64,000 bases of DNA from Psychroflexus curvus. Lineage in GTDB: Bacteria; Bacteroidota; Bacteroidia; Flavobacteriales; Flavobacteriaceae. Both the position numbers and the translations under genes were made by a program. How positions within the stretch are numbered: position 1 is the stretch's first letter; the number at the start of each line of letters is the position of its first letter. Below, piece after piece: positions 1 to 9,765 of the stretch. Below the pieces are notes generated by a model that was not told the origin of the DNA, did not search any database, and saw only the letters and a list, made by a program, of their open reading frames with translations. Location of the stretch: the NCBI RefSeq assembly GCF_020164585.1, contig NZ_JAIQZF010000003.1, positions 248,001 to 312,000 of the forward strand, in the 5' to 3' direction.

Positions 1-2273
1 GCAAAACCAGCTGAAACAACCGCGTTTACATCTTTGATGTTCAGGCCATATCTTGCAATTTTTTCTCTTTTGAAATTTATAGCCAGCTGAGGTAGTCCAA
101 TAATTTTTTCAACAAAAATATCTGCTGCGCCTTCTACATCAGAGATTAAATCTTTAATCTCATTTCCTTTTCTAGAAAGGATGTCGAGGTTTTCACCAAA
201 TATTTTTATAGCAATATCAGAGCGAACTCCGGTGATTAACTCATTAAAACGCATCTCGATAGGTTGGGTAAATTGTAATTCCATACCCGGAAAAACAGCT
301 AAAGCTTTTGTGATTTCACCAGCTAGTTTTGTCTTAGTCATGTCTTCTCTCCATTCTGATTTTGATTTCAGGATGACAATAACATCCGAATCCTGCATAG
401 ACATAGGATCGGTTGGAACTTCAGCAGCTCCAATTCTAGACACGACCTGGTCTACTTCTGGAAATTCTTCAATCAGAATCTTTTCAATTTCAGTAGTGCG
501 TTCTACAGTACTGCTTAAAGATTTACCGGTTTTTAAAATCGGTTGGATTACAAAATCTCCTTCATCTAAAGTTGGGACAAATTCCCCGCCCATTTTTGTG
601 AAGGTAAATATGCCAAGAGCAATTAATACTACAGCTGAGACTAAGACGACTTTAGTATGATCTAAAGCCCATTTTATAGAAGGTAAGTATAAACGCTTAA
701 TGCCATCCATAAGTTTTATAGAAAATTTGAATGGTTTAGAATTTGGTTTTAAAATCAGGCTGCAAGCTACAGGAACCCAGGTGAAGCCTAAAATCATAGC
801 ACCAATGAGTGCAAAACTAAAGGTAAGTGCCATTGGTCTAAACATTTTTCCTTCCACACCACTCAAAGACAAAATAGGGATAAAGACAATTAAGATAATT
901 ATTTGTCCAAAGATGGCAGAGGTAAGCATTTTGGAAGCACCTTTAAAGGTGATTTTATCTTTCAGTTTCCTGATTTCTGAAGAGCTTTTACCACTGAAAT
1001 TGTTGGCGCGTTGCCACATCCTGAAGGCTACAAACTCTACAATAATGACAGCCCCATCTACAATAATTCCAAAGTCTAAAGCTCCCATACTCATCAAGTT
1101 GACATCCACTCCGAAAACATACATTAAACTGATGGCACACAAGAAACTTAAAGGGATTATAGAAGAAATGACTAAGCCAGCTCTCCAGTCGCCTATAATG
1201 AGGATAACGATAAAGGCTACAACCAGAAAACCTAAAAAAAGGTTTTCTATAATTGTAGAAGTTGTGCGATCAATTAATTCTGATCTATCTAAGAAACCAT
1301 TGATATATACGCCCTCTGGTAAAGTGTTTTCAACTTGAGCTATTCTCTCTTTTACAGCATTTATAACTTTTTGAGAATTGGCACCCTTTAACATCATAAC
1401 CTGTCCAAGAACTTTTTCGCCTTCACCGTTACCAGTTATAGCTCCAAAGCGTCTGGCATGACCAAAACCCACTTCTGCGATGTCTTTGATATAAACAGGT
1501 TGATTGCTACGCGTGGTGACTACAATGTTTTTAATATCCTTGAGGTCAGAAATTAGGCCTTCTCCTCGAATAAAATAAGCCTCTCCATTTTTCTCAATAT
1601 AGCTTCCACCTTCAACCGAATTATTATTTTCTAAAGCTTGAAAGACTTCAGAAAAACTAACTTCATTGGCCTGCAGGCGTTTGGTGTTGATACTTACCTC
1701 ATATTGTTTTAAATAGCCGCCCCAGGAGTTAATTTCAACTACTCCGGGAATGCCAGAAAGTTGCCGTTTTACAATCCAGTCCTGAATAGTTCTTAATTCT
1801 CTGGCATCATATTCATCCTCATAACCTGGCTTAGTTTCGAGAGTGTATTGATAAATTTCTCCTAAGCCAGTGGTGATAGGCCCCATAAACGGAGAACCAA
1901 AGTTGGATGGGATTTTTTCAGCAGCGGATTTTAATTTCTCTGAAATTAATTGCCGTGGGAGATAAGTCCCATAATCGTCTTGAAATATAATGGTCACTAC
2001 CGAAAGGCCAAATTTTGATACAGAGCGTATTTCTTTAACGCCCGGTAAGTTGGCCACTTCCAGTTCCACAGGATAGGTGATAAATTGTTCAACATCACTA
2101 GTTGATAAATTGCGAGAAGTGGTGATAACTTGTACCTGATTATTGGTGATGTCGGGAACTGCGCCTATGGGTACATTCATTAAGGCATACGAACCAAATC
2201 CAATGATACCGCATACAAATAGAACAATAAGGAATTTAGATTTTAAACTAAATTCAATGATTTTTGATAGCAT
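1..2273 (-). CDS. czcA: CzcA/CusA-family heavy-metal efflux RND transporter, 3' end outside window
   Basis: Inner-membrane RND pump that exports divalent or monovalent metal ions through a periplasmic adaptor and an outer-membrane channel, driven by the proton gradient. The reading frame is open from the ATG at 2273 to the window edge, giving about 757 codons of a roughly 1,000-1,450 residue family. The N-terminus shows the first transmembrane helix followed by the family hallmark NVPIGAVPDITNNQVQV, then TYPVELEVANLPGV, and near the edge RYGLNIKDVNAVV, all typical of CzcA/CusA and not of drug-type RND pumps. The partial protein covers the first porter domain and the first helix bundle. It lies 50 bp after the His-rich small protein on the same strand, so the two probably share a transcript. 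Metal specificity cannot be told from this part. Confidence 0.9.
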   Translation of the reverse strand, partial: MLSKIIEFSLKSKFLIVLFVCGIIGFGSYALMNVPIGAVPDITNNQVQVITTSRNLSTSDVEQFITYPVELEVANLPGVKEIRSVSKFGLSVVTIIFQDDYGTYLPRQLISEKLKSAAEKIPSNFGSPFMGPITTGLGEIYQYTLETKPGYEDEYDARELRTIQDWIVKRQLSGIPGVVEINSWGGYLKQYEVSINTKRLQANEVSFSEVFQALENNNSVEGGSYIEKNGEAYFIRGEGLISDLKDIKNIVVTTRSNQPVYIKDIAEVGFGHARRFGAITGNGEGEKVLGQVMMLKGANSQKVINAVKERIAQVENTLPEGVYINGFLDRSELIDRTTSTIIENLFLGFLVVAFIVILIIGDWRAGLVISSIIPLSFLCAISLMYVFGVDVNLMSMGALDFGIIVDGAVIIVEFVAFRMWQRANNFSGKSSSEIRKLKDKITFKGASKMLTSAIFGQIIILIVFIPILSLSGVEGKMFRPMALTFSFALIGAMILGFTWVPVACSLILKPNSKPFKFSIKLMDGIKRLYLPSIKWALDHTKVVLVSAVVLIALGIFTFTKMGGEFVPTLDEGDFVIQPILKTGKSLSSTVERTTEIEKILIEEFPEVDQVVSRIGAAEVPTDPMSMQDSDVIVILKSKSEWREDMTKTKLAGEITKALAVFPGMELQFTQPIEMRFNELITGVRSDIAIKIFGENLDILSRKGNEIKDLISDVEGAADIFVEKIIGLPQLAINFKREKIARYGLNIKDVNAVVSAGF

Positions 2274-2323
2274 ATGTGTTTAGGTGTGTGAATAAATATT
2301 AATTCTAGATTTTAGGAAATCTA

Positions 2324-2704
2324 TTAATATTTTGGAGGGTACAGGATGTCGGTTTCACTTAAAAAAGTGAAATCAATCTTATAATTAAAATTATGATGAA
2401 TTTTTTCAATGGGTTTTGTTGACCCTAAATTTATAGATTCTGAAGATTCAAAATAAAAATTTGATGTATTGTATTGTGATTCTTGAAAAGGTAAATTTTC
2501 ATGGTCTTTGTGTTGACCTGCATGAGATTCTTTTTGGCTTCCATAATGAAGTTCAATAAATTCAGTAAAAGAATTATGATATTCATTCTGGTGAAGTTGA
2601 TAATGCTCAACTAAATCTGATAAATTCAAAAGATTAACCACCCCTATGCTCACTGGTTGGAAACCAATAACACTGACCAAAAAATATATTGCGAATGATT
2701 TCAT
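2324..2704 (-). CDS. small His-rich secreted protein of metal-efflux operon
   Basis: 126 residues. A hydrophobic N-terminus of about 25 residues looks like a signal peptide or membrane anchor. The mature part is rich in His, Glu and Gln, including clusters such as EHYQLHQNEYH and HAGQHKDHE, and ends with ILYPPKY. His-rich periplasmic proteins of this size commonly precede CzcA/CusA-type pumps in flavobacteria and are thought to bind or buffer metal; here that is inference from composition and position. It is the first gene of a probable two-gene or longer transcript with the pump. A TATTTTTG box lies 6 nt before its start codon. I do not recognise a named domain. Confidence 0.7.
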   Translation of the reverse strand: MKSFAIYFLVSVIGFQPVSIGVVNLLNLSDLVEHYQLHQNEYHNSFTEFIELHYGSQKESHAGQHKDHENLPFQESQYNTSNFYFESSESINLGSTKPIEKIHHNFNYKIDFTFLSETDILYPPKY

Positions 2705-2710
2705 AAATCA

Positions 2711-2718
2711 CAAAAATA
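2711..2718 (-). promoter_or_regulatory. -7 box TATTTTTG upstream of His-rich protein
   Basis: On the minus strand the sequence TATTTTTG matches the Bacteroidota sigma-A -7 consensus TAnnTTTG. Only six bases separate it from the ATG at 2704, so transcription would begin at or next to the start codon. No convincing -33 TTG is present at normal spacing. Confidence 0.35.
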
Positions 2719-2874
2719 ATAGTTTAGTTGCTCTTTAAACTTAATATTACCTAAAGATATTATTCACTGACTAATCCTATCAAAGCTTAACAAATCATTT
2801 TGTTTAGTTTTAATAAAATGGATAGTGTGTTTGTTTATATTGTAAATTATTAATAATTTAACTCTTAAAAGATT

Positions 2875-4452
2875 ATGGCAAGTTCAGATATTTCTGTGAT
2901 TGACTCCTTACTTCATCAAAAAACGTATTTAGATAATGGCCAGTTAGTCCCCTGGGAAGGAAAAATGGATGAGGTGCATTCAAGCATTTCAACAACCAAA
3001 GAATACAAACCAACTTTACTGGGAACCGTACCTCATATGGATGAGCCAACGGCTCTTGGGGTGCTAGATTCTGCAGTAAAAGCTTACGATCAGGGAAAAG
3101 GGGAGTGGCCAACTATGCGTGTAAAAGATAGATTGGCATGCATGACTTCTTTTGTGGAACTCATGAAAACCAAACGATTTGAAGTCGTCAAATTGCTGAT
3201 GTGGGAAATAGGCAAAACGCTACCAGATTCAGAAAAAGAATTTGACAGAACGGTAGACTACATTTATGATACTATTGAAGATTATAAACAATTAGACCGG
3301 GATAGTTCCAGGTTCAAGAAAGTTGGTGGCATTAACGCCCATATCAGAAGAGGTCCGCTTGGGGTGGTGTTATGTTTAGGACCTTACAACTATCCGTTGA
3401 ATGAGACCTTTGCTTTGCTTATTCCTGCCTTGATCATGGGAAACACAGCGGTTTTTAAACCTGCGAAACACGGCGTCTTATTATTGTCACCTTTACTGGA
3501 AGCTTTTCAGAAAAGTTTTCCGGAGGGAGTTATCAATGTGATTTATGGAAGAGGAAGAGAAGTAGCTGCTCCTATCATGAAGACAGGAAAAATAGATGTA
3601 TTGGCGCTGATAGGTAATTCTACTTCAGCCATCGCCTTGCAAGACCAGCATCCTTACAAAAATAGACTGAGGCTTATTCTTGGTTTAGAAGCTAAAAATC
3701 CAGCTATCATTTTGCCAAGCGCAGATTTAGATTTAGCGATTGATGAATGTATTAACGGCACTTTGTCGTATAATGGTCAGCGGTGTACGGCGCTAAAAAT
3801 TGTTTATGTTCATGAAGATATCAAAGATGAATTCAATACGCGATTTTCTAAACGAGTGGATGAGTTAAAATTTGGTCAGCCATGGGAAGAGGGTGTTAAA
3901 CTAACACCGCTTCCGGAACCTGGTAAGTCAGCTTACATTCAGGAATTAATCGACGATGCCAAAGAGAAAGGTGCTGAAATCCTAAATGAAAAAGGTGGAA
4001 ACACAACCGATAATTATATTTATCCAGCGGTTTTATATCCGGTGACTGAAAATATGCGGGTGTATCAGGAGGAGCAGTTTGGTCCAGTCGTCCCTATCAA
4101 ACCTTTTAACGATATTCAGGTGCTTCTGGACGAAATAGCAAAATCGAACTACGGACAACAGGTGAGCTTGTTCGGTGATAATGTGGATGCGCTTGCCCCG
4201 CTTATAGATGTACTGGTCAATTTGGTATGTCGTGTGAACCTTAATAGCTCTTGTCAGCGTGGACCCGATGTGTTACCGTTTACAGGACGAAAAGATTCAG
4301 CCGTGGGGACCTTGAGTGTGCATGATGCCTTGAGATCTTTTTCTATCCGAACTTTTGTAGCTTCTAAGGACAACCCAAAAAACAACGAAATTATTCAAAA
4401 GCTTCTAAAAAGCAATTCTTCTAATTTTGTAAATACAGATTATTTGTTATAA
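2875..4452 (+). CDS. gapN: NADP-dependent glyceraldehyde-3-phosphate dehydrogenase (non-phosphorylating)
   Basis: Cytosolic aldehyde dehydrogenase superfamily enzyme of 525 residues that oxidises glyceraldehyde 3-phosphate directly to 3-phosphoglycerate, making NADPH and bypassing substrate-level ATP formation. The nucleotide-binding and catalytic parts are intact: [10 protein letters not shown] near residue 170, general base Glu272 in [10 protein letters not shown], and the catalytic cysteine Cys304 in [10 protein letters not shown]. The C-terminal substrate region has [20 protein letters not shown], as in GapN. The long N-terminal segment before the Rossmann fold also fits flavobacterial GapN. 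It is transcribed alone, divergent from the metal-efflux operon, and followed at once by a hairpin terminator. A general NADP-aldehyde dehydrogenase is the alternative, but the C-terminal motif favours GapN. Confidence 0.88.
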   Translation: MASSDISVIDSLLHQKTYLDNGQLVPWEGKMDEVHSSISTTKEYKPTLLGTVPHMDEPTALGVLDSAVKAYDQGKGEWPTMRVKDRLACMTSFVELMKTKRFEVVKLLMWEIGKTLPDSEKEFDRTVDYIYDTIEDYKQLDRDSSRFKKVGGINAHIRRGPLGVVLCLGPYNYPLNETFALLIPALIMGNTAVFKPAKHGVLLLSPLLEAFQKSFPEGVINVIYGRGREVAAPIMKTGKIDVLALIGNSTSAIALQDQHPYKNRLRLILGLEAKNPAIILPSADLDLAIDECINGTLSYNGQRCTALKIVYVHEDIKDEFNTRFSKRVDELKFGQPWEEGVKLTPLPEPGKSAYIQELIDDAKEKGAEILNEKGGNTTDNYIYPAVLYPVTENMRVYQEEQFGPVVPIKPFNDIQVLLDEIAKSNYGQQVSLFGDNVDALAPLIDVLVNLVCRVNLNSSCQRGPDVLPFTGRKDSAVGTLSVHDALRSFSIRTFVASKDNPKNNEIIQKLLKSNSSNFVNTDYLL

Positions 4453-4476
4453 AATTAGTAAGCATATTTAAATCTT

Positions 4477-4508
4477 AAAGCAGCGCATATTCGCTGCTTT
4501 TGTTTTTA
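4477..4508 (+). terminator. Rho-independent terminator after gapN
   Basis: Nine-base-pair perfect stem AAAGCAGCG / CGCTGCTTT with a six-base loop, followed by TTGTTTTTA. It begins 25 bp after the gapN stop. Confidence 0.8.
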
Positions 4509-4516
4509 TAAAAGCG

Positions 4517-4524
4517 TAATTTTG
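4517..4524 (+). promoter_or_regulatory. -7 box TAATTTTG upstream of OstA-like gene
   Basis: TAATTTTG fits TAnnTTTG and sits directly behind the gapN terminator, 18 bases before the TTG start of the next gene. The -33 region is partly occupied by the terminator T-run, so spacing is poor. Confidence 0.35.
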
Positions 4525-4542
4525 TAATTCAATATACAAGAT

Positions 4543-6270
4543 TTGAAGTACCTTATAGTTAGACTTTCTTTTTTCCTTTTAAGCAGTTTCCTTTATGCAC
4601 AGGAAGGCAAAGAGGTTCAATTTACTAGTGATAGAAGCCGTGTGGATCAGGAAAACTATCCTGATGCGTTTATTTTGTCCAAGGTCCAAAATCAGGTCTA
4701 TTTTATACATGAAGGGATAGAAGTGTGGTGTGATCGCGCCATATTTTACCAAACCGACGATTTTTTTAAGGCTTATGGTAATGTTAGGATGAAACAAGGC
4801 GATACCGTCAATATGACTAGCAAGTATGCCGAGTATAACGGAACTACCCAATTTGCATTTGCCAGTGAGGATGTGGTGTTGACTACACCAAGCAATAAGT
4901 TGACTACGGATTCCTTGTTTTTTAACAGAATTAATCAGGAAGCTTTTTATAGAAGCGGGGGGACAGTTAAAGATTCAGCATCTACCATTACAAGTGAAAT
5001 AGGCAGGTATTTTATGGATCAGGAAAAACTTTCTTTCAGGCAAAATGTGAAAGTGAGGAATCCTGAATATAACATCGATTCCGATTATTTAGATTTTTAT
5101 TCTGAAAAAGGACATGCTTATTTATATGGGCCTTCAACAATCACTAGCGAAACTAGCGTGGTTTACTGTGAGCGAGGTTTTTATGATACCCGAAATGATA
5201 ACGGGTTTTTTGTCAAAAACTCCAAAATCGATTATGAAAACCGAAAACTCGAAGGCGATAGTATCTTTTTTGACAGGCCTTCTGGCTTTGCTTCGGCCAG
5301 CAACAACATCAAAGTTACCGACACCATCAATCAGTCGGTCATCACAGGTCATTATGCTGAACTGTTTAGAAAGAAAGATTCTCTTTTTATAGCTAAAAAC
5401 CCTCTTGTAGCGATGAAGCAACAAAACGATTCTGTGTTTATCGCCAGTGATACACTTATGGTTACCGGAGAAGTTGATCAAAGACAACTCAGTGCCTTTT
5501 ATGATGCAAGGATATTTAAATCAGATTTAAGTGGAAAAGCAGATTCTATTCATAGTAGCGAACGTACAGGCATTACTAAATTAATTCGTGAACCTGTATT
5601 ATGGTCTGGTGAAAGTCAGATTACAGGCGATACCATTTTTCTGATCAGCAACACTGAAACTGAAGAACTAGATTCGCTAAAAGTGTTCTATAATGCTTTT
5701 ATGATCAAGAAAGATTCTATTGAAGGCTTCAATCAAATCAAAGGTAAAGAGCTGTATGGTCTTTTAAAAAACAACGAGATTTACCAAGTGAATGTTATCA
5801 AAAATACGGAATCATTGTTTTATTTAAGAGATGAGACAACAGATTTGATGGGGATAAATAAGTCCCTCTCTGCACGAATAAAAATAGTACTTGAAGACCA
5901 GGAAATTGTAGATCTTTATTATTATACCAATGTAGATTCCGATACTTATCCAAGTTCTGTATTTCCGGAGAATGAAAAAAAACTGAAAGGCTTTAACTGG
6001 CGAGGAGAGGAAAGGTTAACTGCAAAATCAGATTTATTCAAAGGGCGAGATAGCCTCGTACTCCCAAAAATACAAGGAATCAAAGAACCTGAAATTTATG
6101 ATGACTTCTTTGAAGGTATGCGAGATTTAAACCTGAATTCAACGTTAAAAGAATCTAGTTTAAAATCGACTACAGAGGCTGCTGAGCCTGAAGAAAAGGA
6201 AAATAAAAAGCCCAAAGCTCCTCAGAAATTACAGAAGTTAAAAGCCATACCGCCCGCCGATGAACAGTGA
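4543..6270 (+). CDS. OstA-like (LptA/LptD N-domain) envelope protein
   Basis: 575 residues, exported. The family carries the OstA beta-jellyroll used in lipopolysaccharide transport; in Bacteroidota this stand-alone form is thought to act in LPS export or outer-membrane assembly. A TTG start is chosen because it is the only in-frame start that leaves the complete signal peptide (MKYLIVRLSFFLLSSFLYAQ). After it come repeated strands of OstA type, for example DRAIFYQTDDFFKAYGNVRMKQGD and TSEIGRYFMDQEKLSFRQNV, giving three or more jellyroll-like units over residues 40-330. The C-terminus is charged and rich in Lys, Glu and Pro. No outer-membrane barrel of full LptD is visible. Its last 11 bases overlap the start of the aminotransferase gene, so the two are translationally coupled. 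Confidence 0.75.
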   Translation: MKYLIVRLSFFLLSSFLYAQEGKEVQFTSDRSRVDQENYPDAFILSKVQNQVYFIHEGIEVWCDRAIFYQTDDFFKAYGNVRMKQGDTVNMTSKYAEYNGTTQFAFASEDVVLTTPSNKLTTDSLFFNRINQEAFYRSGGTVKDSASTITSEIGRYFMDQEKLSFRQNVKVRNPEYNIDSDYLDFYSEKGHAYLYGPSTITSETSVVYCERGFYDTRNDNGFFVKNSKIDYENRKLEGDSIFFDRPSGFASASNNIKVTDTINQSVITGHYAELFRKKDSLFIAKNPLVAMKQQNDSVFIASDTLMVTGEVDQRQLSAFYDARIFKSDLSGKADSIHSSERTGITKLIREPVLWSGESQITGDTIFLISNTETEELDSLKVFYNAFMIKKDSIEGFNQIKGKELYGLLKNNEIYQVNVIKNTESLFYLRDETTDLMGINKSLSARIKIVLEDQEIVDLYYYTNVDSDTYPSSVFPENEKKLKGFNWRGEERLTAKSDLFKGRDSLVLPKIQGIKEPEIYDDFFEGMRDLNLNSTLKESSLKSTTEAAEPEEKENKKPKAPQKLQKLKAIPPADEQ

Positions 6271-7456
6271 TTTTCTAAACTATCAGGCACAGACGACCCC
6301 TCATCCTCTTGGTATGGAAGTGAGCCATGCAGAGGGTTCCTTTATTTTCACCAAAGATGGAAATCGACATTTAGATTTTGTTGCGGGAGTGTCGGCCTGT
6401 GGATTGGGGCATAGGCATCCAAAAGTGATTGAAGCCATAAAGAAGCAGCTCGATAAGTATATGCATGTCATGGTTTATGGAGAATATATCCAGACCCCAG
6501 CCGTTGAATTTACCAAATTATTAGCCAAACATTTACCTGAATCACTGTCTCAAACCTATCTTGTAAACAGTGGGACCGAGGCCATAGATGGGGCGATGAA
6601 ACTGGCCAGACGAGCTACAGGCAGAAGTCAAATCATTGCTGCCAGAAATTGCTATCACGGAAATTCCTACGGTGCTTTAAGCCTGATGGATTATGAAGAG
6701 CGCATAGCACCTTTTCGGCCTTTAGTCGGAGATATTACCCACATTCTATTTAATCAGGAAACCTGCCTAGATGTCATCACCAAAAACACAGCGGCTGTCA
6801 TTCTGGAAACTATACAAGGGGGCGCTGGCTTTATAATGCCGACCCATAATTATCTTAAAAAAGTAAAGCAAAGGTGTGATGAGGTTGGCGCTTTGTTGAT
6901 TTTAGACGAAATTCAACCTGGATTTGGAAGAACAGGGAAACTGTTTGGATTTGAACATTTTGAGGTGGTTCCAGATATTTTAGTGATAGGTAAAGCTATG
7001 GCATCAGGCTTGCCTGTTGGGGCTTTTACAGCTTCTAAAGCACTGATGAGTCTGTTGAGTGATAAACCAAAACTGGGACATATCACAACATTTGGAGGAA
7101 ATCCTGTTATTGCAGCAGCCTGTCAGGCCACTTTGGAAGTTTTGACCACATCTAAGATCATTGAAGGCGTAGAAAAGAAAGAGAACTTGTTTCGAGAATT
7201 ACTTCAACACGAATTGATTTCAGAAATAAGAGGCATGGGTTTGATGCTCGCGCCTATGCTTCAGTCTGAAGATATTGCCAATCATCTGGTGTTGCAGGCT
7301 AAAGAAAAAGGACTCATTTTATTTTGGCTGCTGTATGAAAAGAAAGCTGTACGAATTTCACCACCATTAACCATTTCTGAAGAAGAAATTGCTTTGGGCT
7401 GTGGCATTATAATTGATATACTTAATGATTATCATAAGCTTACAACTACTGAATAA
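6260..7456 (+). CDS. class III aminotransferase (acetylornithine/ornithine aminotransferase-like)
   Basis: 398-residue PLP-dependent fold-type I transaminase. Visible features are NSGTEAIDGAMKLAR (residues about 103-117, phosphate-binding region), the LDEIQPGFGRTG motif with Asp216, and the Schiff-base lysine Lys245 in VIGKAMASGLPVGAF. Members transaminate omega-amino groups of ornithine, acetylornithine, GABA or similar amines; the exact substrate cannot be read from sequence, and no arginine-biosynthesis genes are nearby. The ATG lies inside the end of the OstA-like gene. Flavobacterial genomes often keep this OstA-like/aminotransferase pair together. Length is normal and the active site complete, so it should be functional. 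Confidence 0.8.
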   Translation: MNSDFLNYQAQTTPHPLGMEVSHAEGSFIFTKDGNRHLDFVAGVSACGLGHRHPKVIEAIKKQLDKYMHVMVYGEYIQTPAVEFTKLLAKHLPESLSQTYLVNSGTEAIDGAMKLARRATGRSQIIAARNCYHGNSYGALSLMDYEERIAPFRPLVGDITHILFNQETCLDVITKNTAAVILETIQGGAGFIMPTHNYLKKVKQRCDEVGALLILDEIQPGFGRTGKLFGFEHFEVVPDILVIGKAMASGLPVGAFTASKALMSLLSDKPKLGHITTFGGNPVIAAACQATLEVLTTSKIIEGVEKKENLFRELLQHELISEIRGMGLMLAPMLQSEDIANHLVLQAKEKGLILFWLLYEKKAVRISPPLTISEEEIALGCGIIIDILNDYHKLTTTE

Positions 7457-7535
7457 CTTGTGGATAACATTTTTAAAAATTTAGACTTGTATTGAAAAAA
7501 GACGTTTATCTTACCCTCAAATTAAATCATTTTAT

Positions 7536-8897
7536 ATGCAGTTAGGATCCTCACATCACGATGACTTCGATTTTCCTATAGAGAAATTTGAAATGATGCT
7601 TAAGACCAATGAGGTCTTATTTTTCGATGCGGCTGAATTTGAAAACATCATAGCTCATTATATAGACAGTGGGCGTCTGGCTTTAGCTAAAAAAGCTTTG
7701 AAGCTTGCGCTTGATCAGCATCCAAAATCTGTGAATTTACTTTTGATGAAAGCTGAGCTTTACACCTTTGAAGACAAATTTGAAAAAGCTATGGATCTGC
7801 TTGACAGTCTCAAGTCTTTGGAGCCTAATAATGAAGAGATATACATTCTTATAGCCAACATATATTCTAAACAAGATTTGCATCTGGATGCGATTGAAGT
7901 CTTGAAAGAAGCGCTCAGCATTGCAGACGACCTTATAGAAATCCATAGCATCATGGGTATGGAATATTTATTCATAGAAGATTTTGAAAATGCAAAGAAA
8001 AGCTATATTCAGTGTTTAGAAAACGATGAAAATGATTACACAGCCCTCTATAATATCATTTATTGTTTCGATTTCCTAAATCAAAACGAGGAAGCTGTTG
8101 AATATATCAAGAATTTTTTGGATCGTCAACCCTACTGCGAGGTGGCTTGGCATCAACTTGGTAAATTGTATTTTGAGCAAAAACACTATGAAAAAGCTCT
8201 TGAAGCTTTTGATTTTGCCATTATTTCAGATGATTATTTTATTGGAGCTTATCTTGAAAAAGGCAAAGTTTTGGAACGTCTAAAACGCTACAAAGAAGCT
8301 ATAGAATGTTATACGCTAACACTTCAAATCGATGATCCTACGGCTTTTGCATACCTTAGGATTGGTAAGTGTTTTTTGAAACTCAACGATCCCGAAAAGG
8401 CATTAAAGCACTACAAAAAAGCCTTACATGAAGATCCGCTTTTAGATAAAGTCTGGCTGGCCCTTTCAGATTACCATGTCAAAATTAAAGATTATAAAAT
8501 GGCGCTTTATTACATCAATAAAGCCATCAATATAGATGAAGAAAATGTCCTGTATTGGAAACATTTTGCCATTATTAATTTGGAGTTAGATAACATTAAG
8601 GATTCAGCTTTCGGCTTCAAGAAAAGTTTGGAGTTGGGAAATTATGAGCTAGAAACCTGGATTACACGCATAGATATTCTTGTTCAATTAAAACATTTCA
8701 AGGATGCTTTGCAAACCCTGAAGCATGCAGAAGACTTCTTTCCACATTTTGCTGAACTCGAATACAGATATGCAGGGGTTTACTTTGAACTGGGAGAAAC
8801 AGAAGATTCAAAAGATCACTTGGAAAAAGCTGTTTTTTTAAATCCTAATTATAGTTTTGTAATGAAAGACTTATTTCCGGATTTTAATTTGGGATAA
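7536..8897 (+). CDS. tetratricopeptide-repeat protein
   Basis: 453 residues made almost entirely of TPR units, about eleven to twelve by eye from residue 40 onwards, with typical signatures such as EEAVEYIKNFLDRQPYCEVAWHQLGKLYF written here only in part (AWHQLGKLYF) and AYLRIGKCFLKLNDPEKALKHY in part (LKLNDPEKALKHYKKAL). There is no signal peptide and no transmembrane segment, so it is probably a cytosolic scaffold for protein-protein contacts. Partners are unknown. It follows the aminotransferase after 79 bp on the same strand and may have its own promoter. TPR proteins of this size near amino-acid or cell-envelope genes are common in Flavobacteriaceae. Confidence 0.75.
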   Translation: MQLGSSHHDDFDFPIEKFEMMLKTNEVLFFDAAEFENIIAHYIDSGRLALAKKALKLALDQHPKSVNLLLMKAELYTFEDKFEKAMDLLDSLKSLEPNNEEIYILIANIYSKQDLHLDAIEVLKEALSIADDLIEIHSIMGMEYLFIEDFENAKKSYIQCLENDENDYTALYNIIYCFDFLNQNEEAVEYIKNFLDRQPYCEVAWHQLGKLYFEQKHYEKALEAFDFAIISDDYFIGAYLEKGKVLERLKRYKEAIECYTLTLQIDDPTAFAYLRIGKCFLKLNDPEKALKHYKKALHEDPLLDKVWLALSDYHVKIKDYKMALYYINKAINIDEENVLYWKHFAIINLELDNIKDSAFGFKKSLELGNYELETWITRIDILVQLKHFKDALQTLKHAEDFFPHFAELEYRYAGVYFELGETEDSKDHLEKAVFLNPNYSFVMKDLFPDFNLG

Positions 8898-9096
8898 GTA
8901 ATTTTTTGTCTGTTCTGCGTAATCAACCCTACAAATAATAAGTTGCTAGAAAGGTATTTAGCCGAGGTCAAATCTGTAGGTGTTTGGTTTTGCCTGTTCA
9001 TGTCAGGTCGATCGCAGCTAAGACCTGGCTTTATGTTAATGCGCTGAGTAGCCTCTCGACTGCGCTCAAGTTAACAGCGTGTAAGGATGTGTTGTT

Positions 9097-9765
9097 CTAA
9101 CCGAAAGTAATCAGTTTTGGCTCTATTAGAACCTGCTCAAAACCAAAGGTTTTAGCAATAAACTCAAGTGTTTTTGGAGTATAAAAAAACACATGCGTAG
9201 GATCGTTATTGTACCACCAGTCTTTAAAGTGATCTTCGTCGCTGTCATCTTTCAAAATACTGGTTTTGCAGAACAGCTTTCCAGAAGGTCTTAGTAACTT
9301 TCTCAACACAGCAAATTCCTCTTTCGGATTAAAGAAATGTTCCATGACTTCACAGCAAATGATAAAATCGTAAGTTTTAGTGAGGTGTTCTGCATTAGGC
9401 TGGAAAAACGGGTCATATAAGGCAATTTCTTTAAACCCATCCGCCTCTAGCACGACTGATGCTACTGGTCCAGTTCCACATCCATAATCAAGTCCGTCTG
9501 CAGTTTTTGGAAACTGAGCTTCTATAGCATCGGTAATTGGACTAACGAATGTTTGATATCTAGGATCTTTTACATCGTTGTTGTGTTCTTCATACCTCGA
9601 CTTTTCAGAAGAATAATCAATATATTTTTTAGGGTGAAGAAAAACCGAGTGGCAGATATTGCATTTGTAATAATCTCTACCTTTCTTACCAATCGAACAA
9701 AAATAATCCGCTATACTGATGCATAACGGACATTTATAGGTTGAATCTGGTGTTTGTATTTTCAC
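9097..9765 (-). CDS. class I SAM-dependent methyltransferase with N-terminal zinc ribbon
   Basis: 222 residues. The first 40 residues hold two CxxC pairs (Cys12/15 and Cys35/38), a likely zinc ribbon. A Methyltransf_11/23-type Rossmann domain follows, with the SAM motif LDYGCGTGP near residue 95 and a CCEVMEHF segment near 135, typical of small-molecule or RNA methyltransferases. Substrate unknown. A GTG start is used: its first base is the last base of the upstream TAG stop, so translation is coupled to the DUF349 gene. The zinc ribbon plus methyltransferase pattern recalls RlmA- or sugar-modifying enzymes, but the rest of the protein does not settle this. Confidence 0.75.
   Translation of the reverse strand: MKIQTPDSTYKCPLCISIADYFCSIGKKGRDYYKCNICHSVFLHPKKYIDYSSEKSRYEEHNNDVKDPRYQTFVSPITDAIEAQFPKTADGLDYGCGTGPVASVVLEADGFKEIALYDPFFQPNAEHLTKTYDFIICCEVMEHFFNPKEEFAVLRKLLRPSGKLFCKTSILKDDSDEDHFKDWWYNNDPTHVFFYTPKTLEFIAKTFGFEQVLIEPKLITFG

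Noticed and set aside
181-1338. Two plus-strand open frames of 159 and 212 codons
   Set aside because: They lie antisense to the clear CzcA-family frame on the minus strand and have no recognisable domain.
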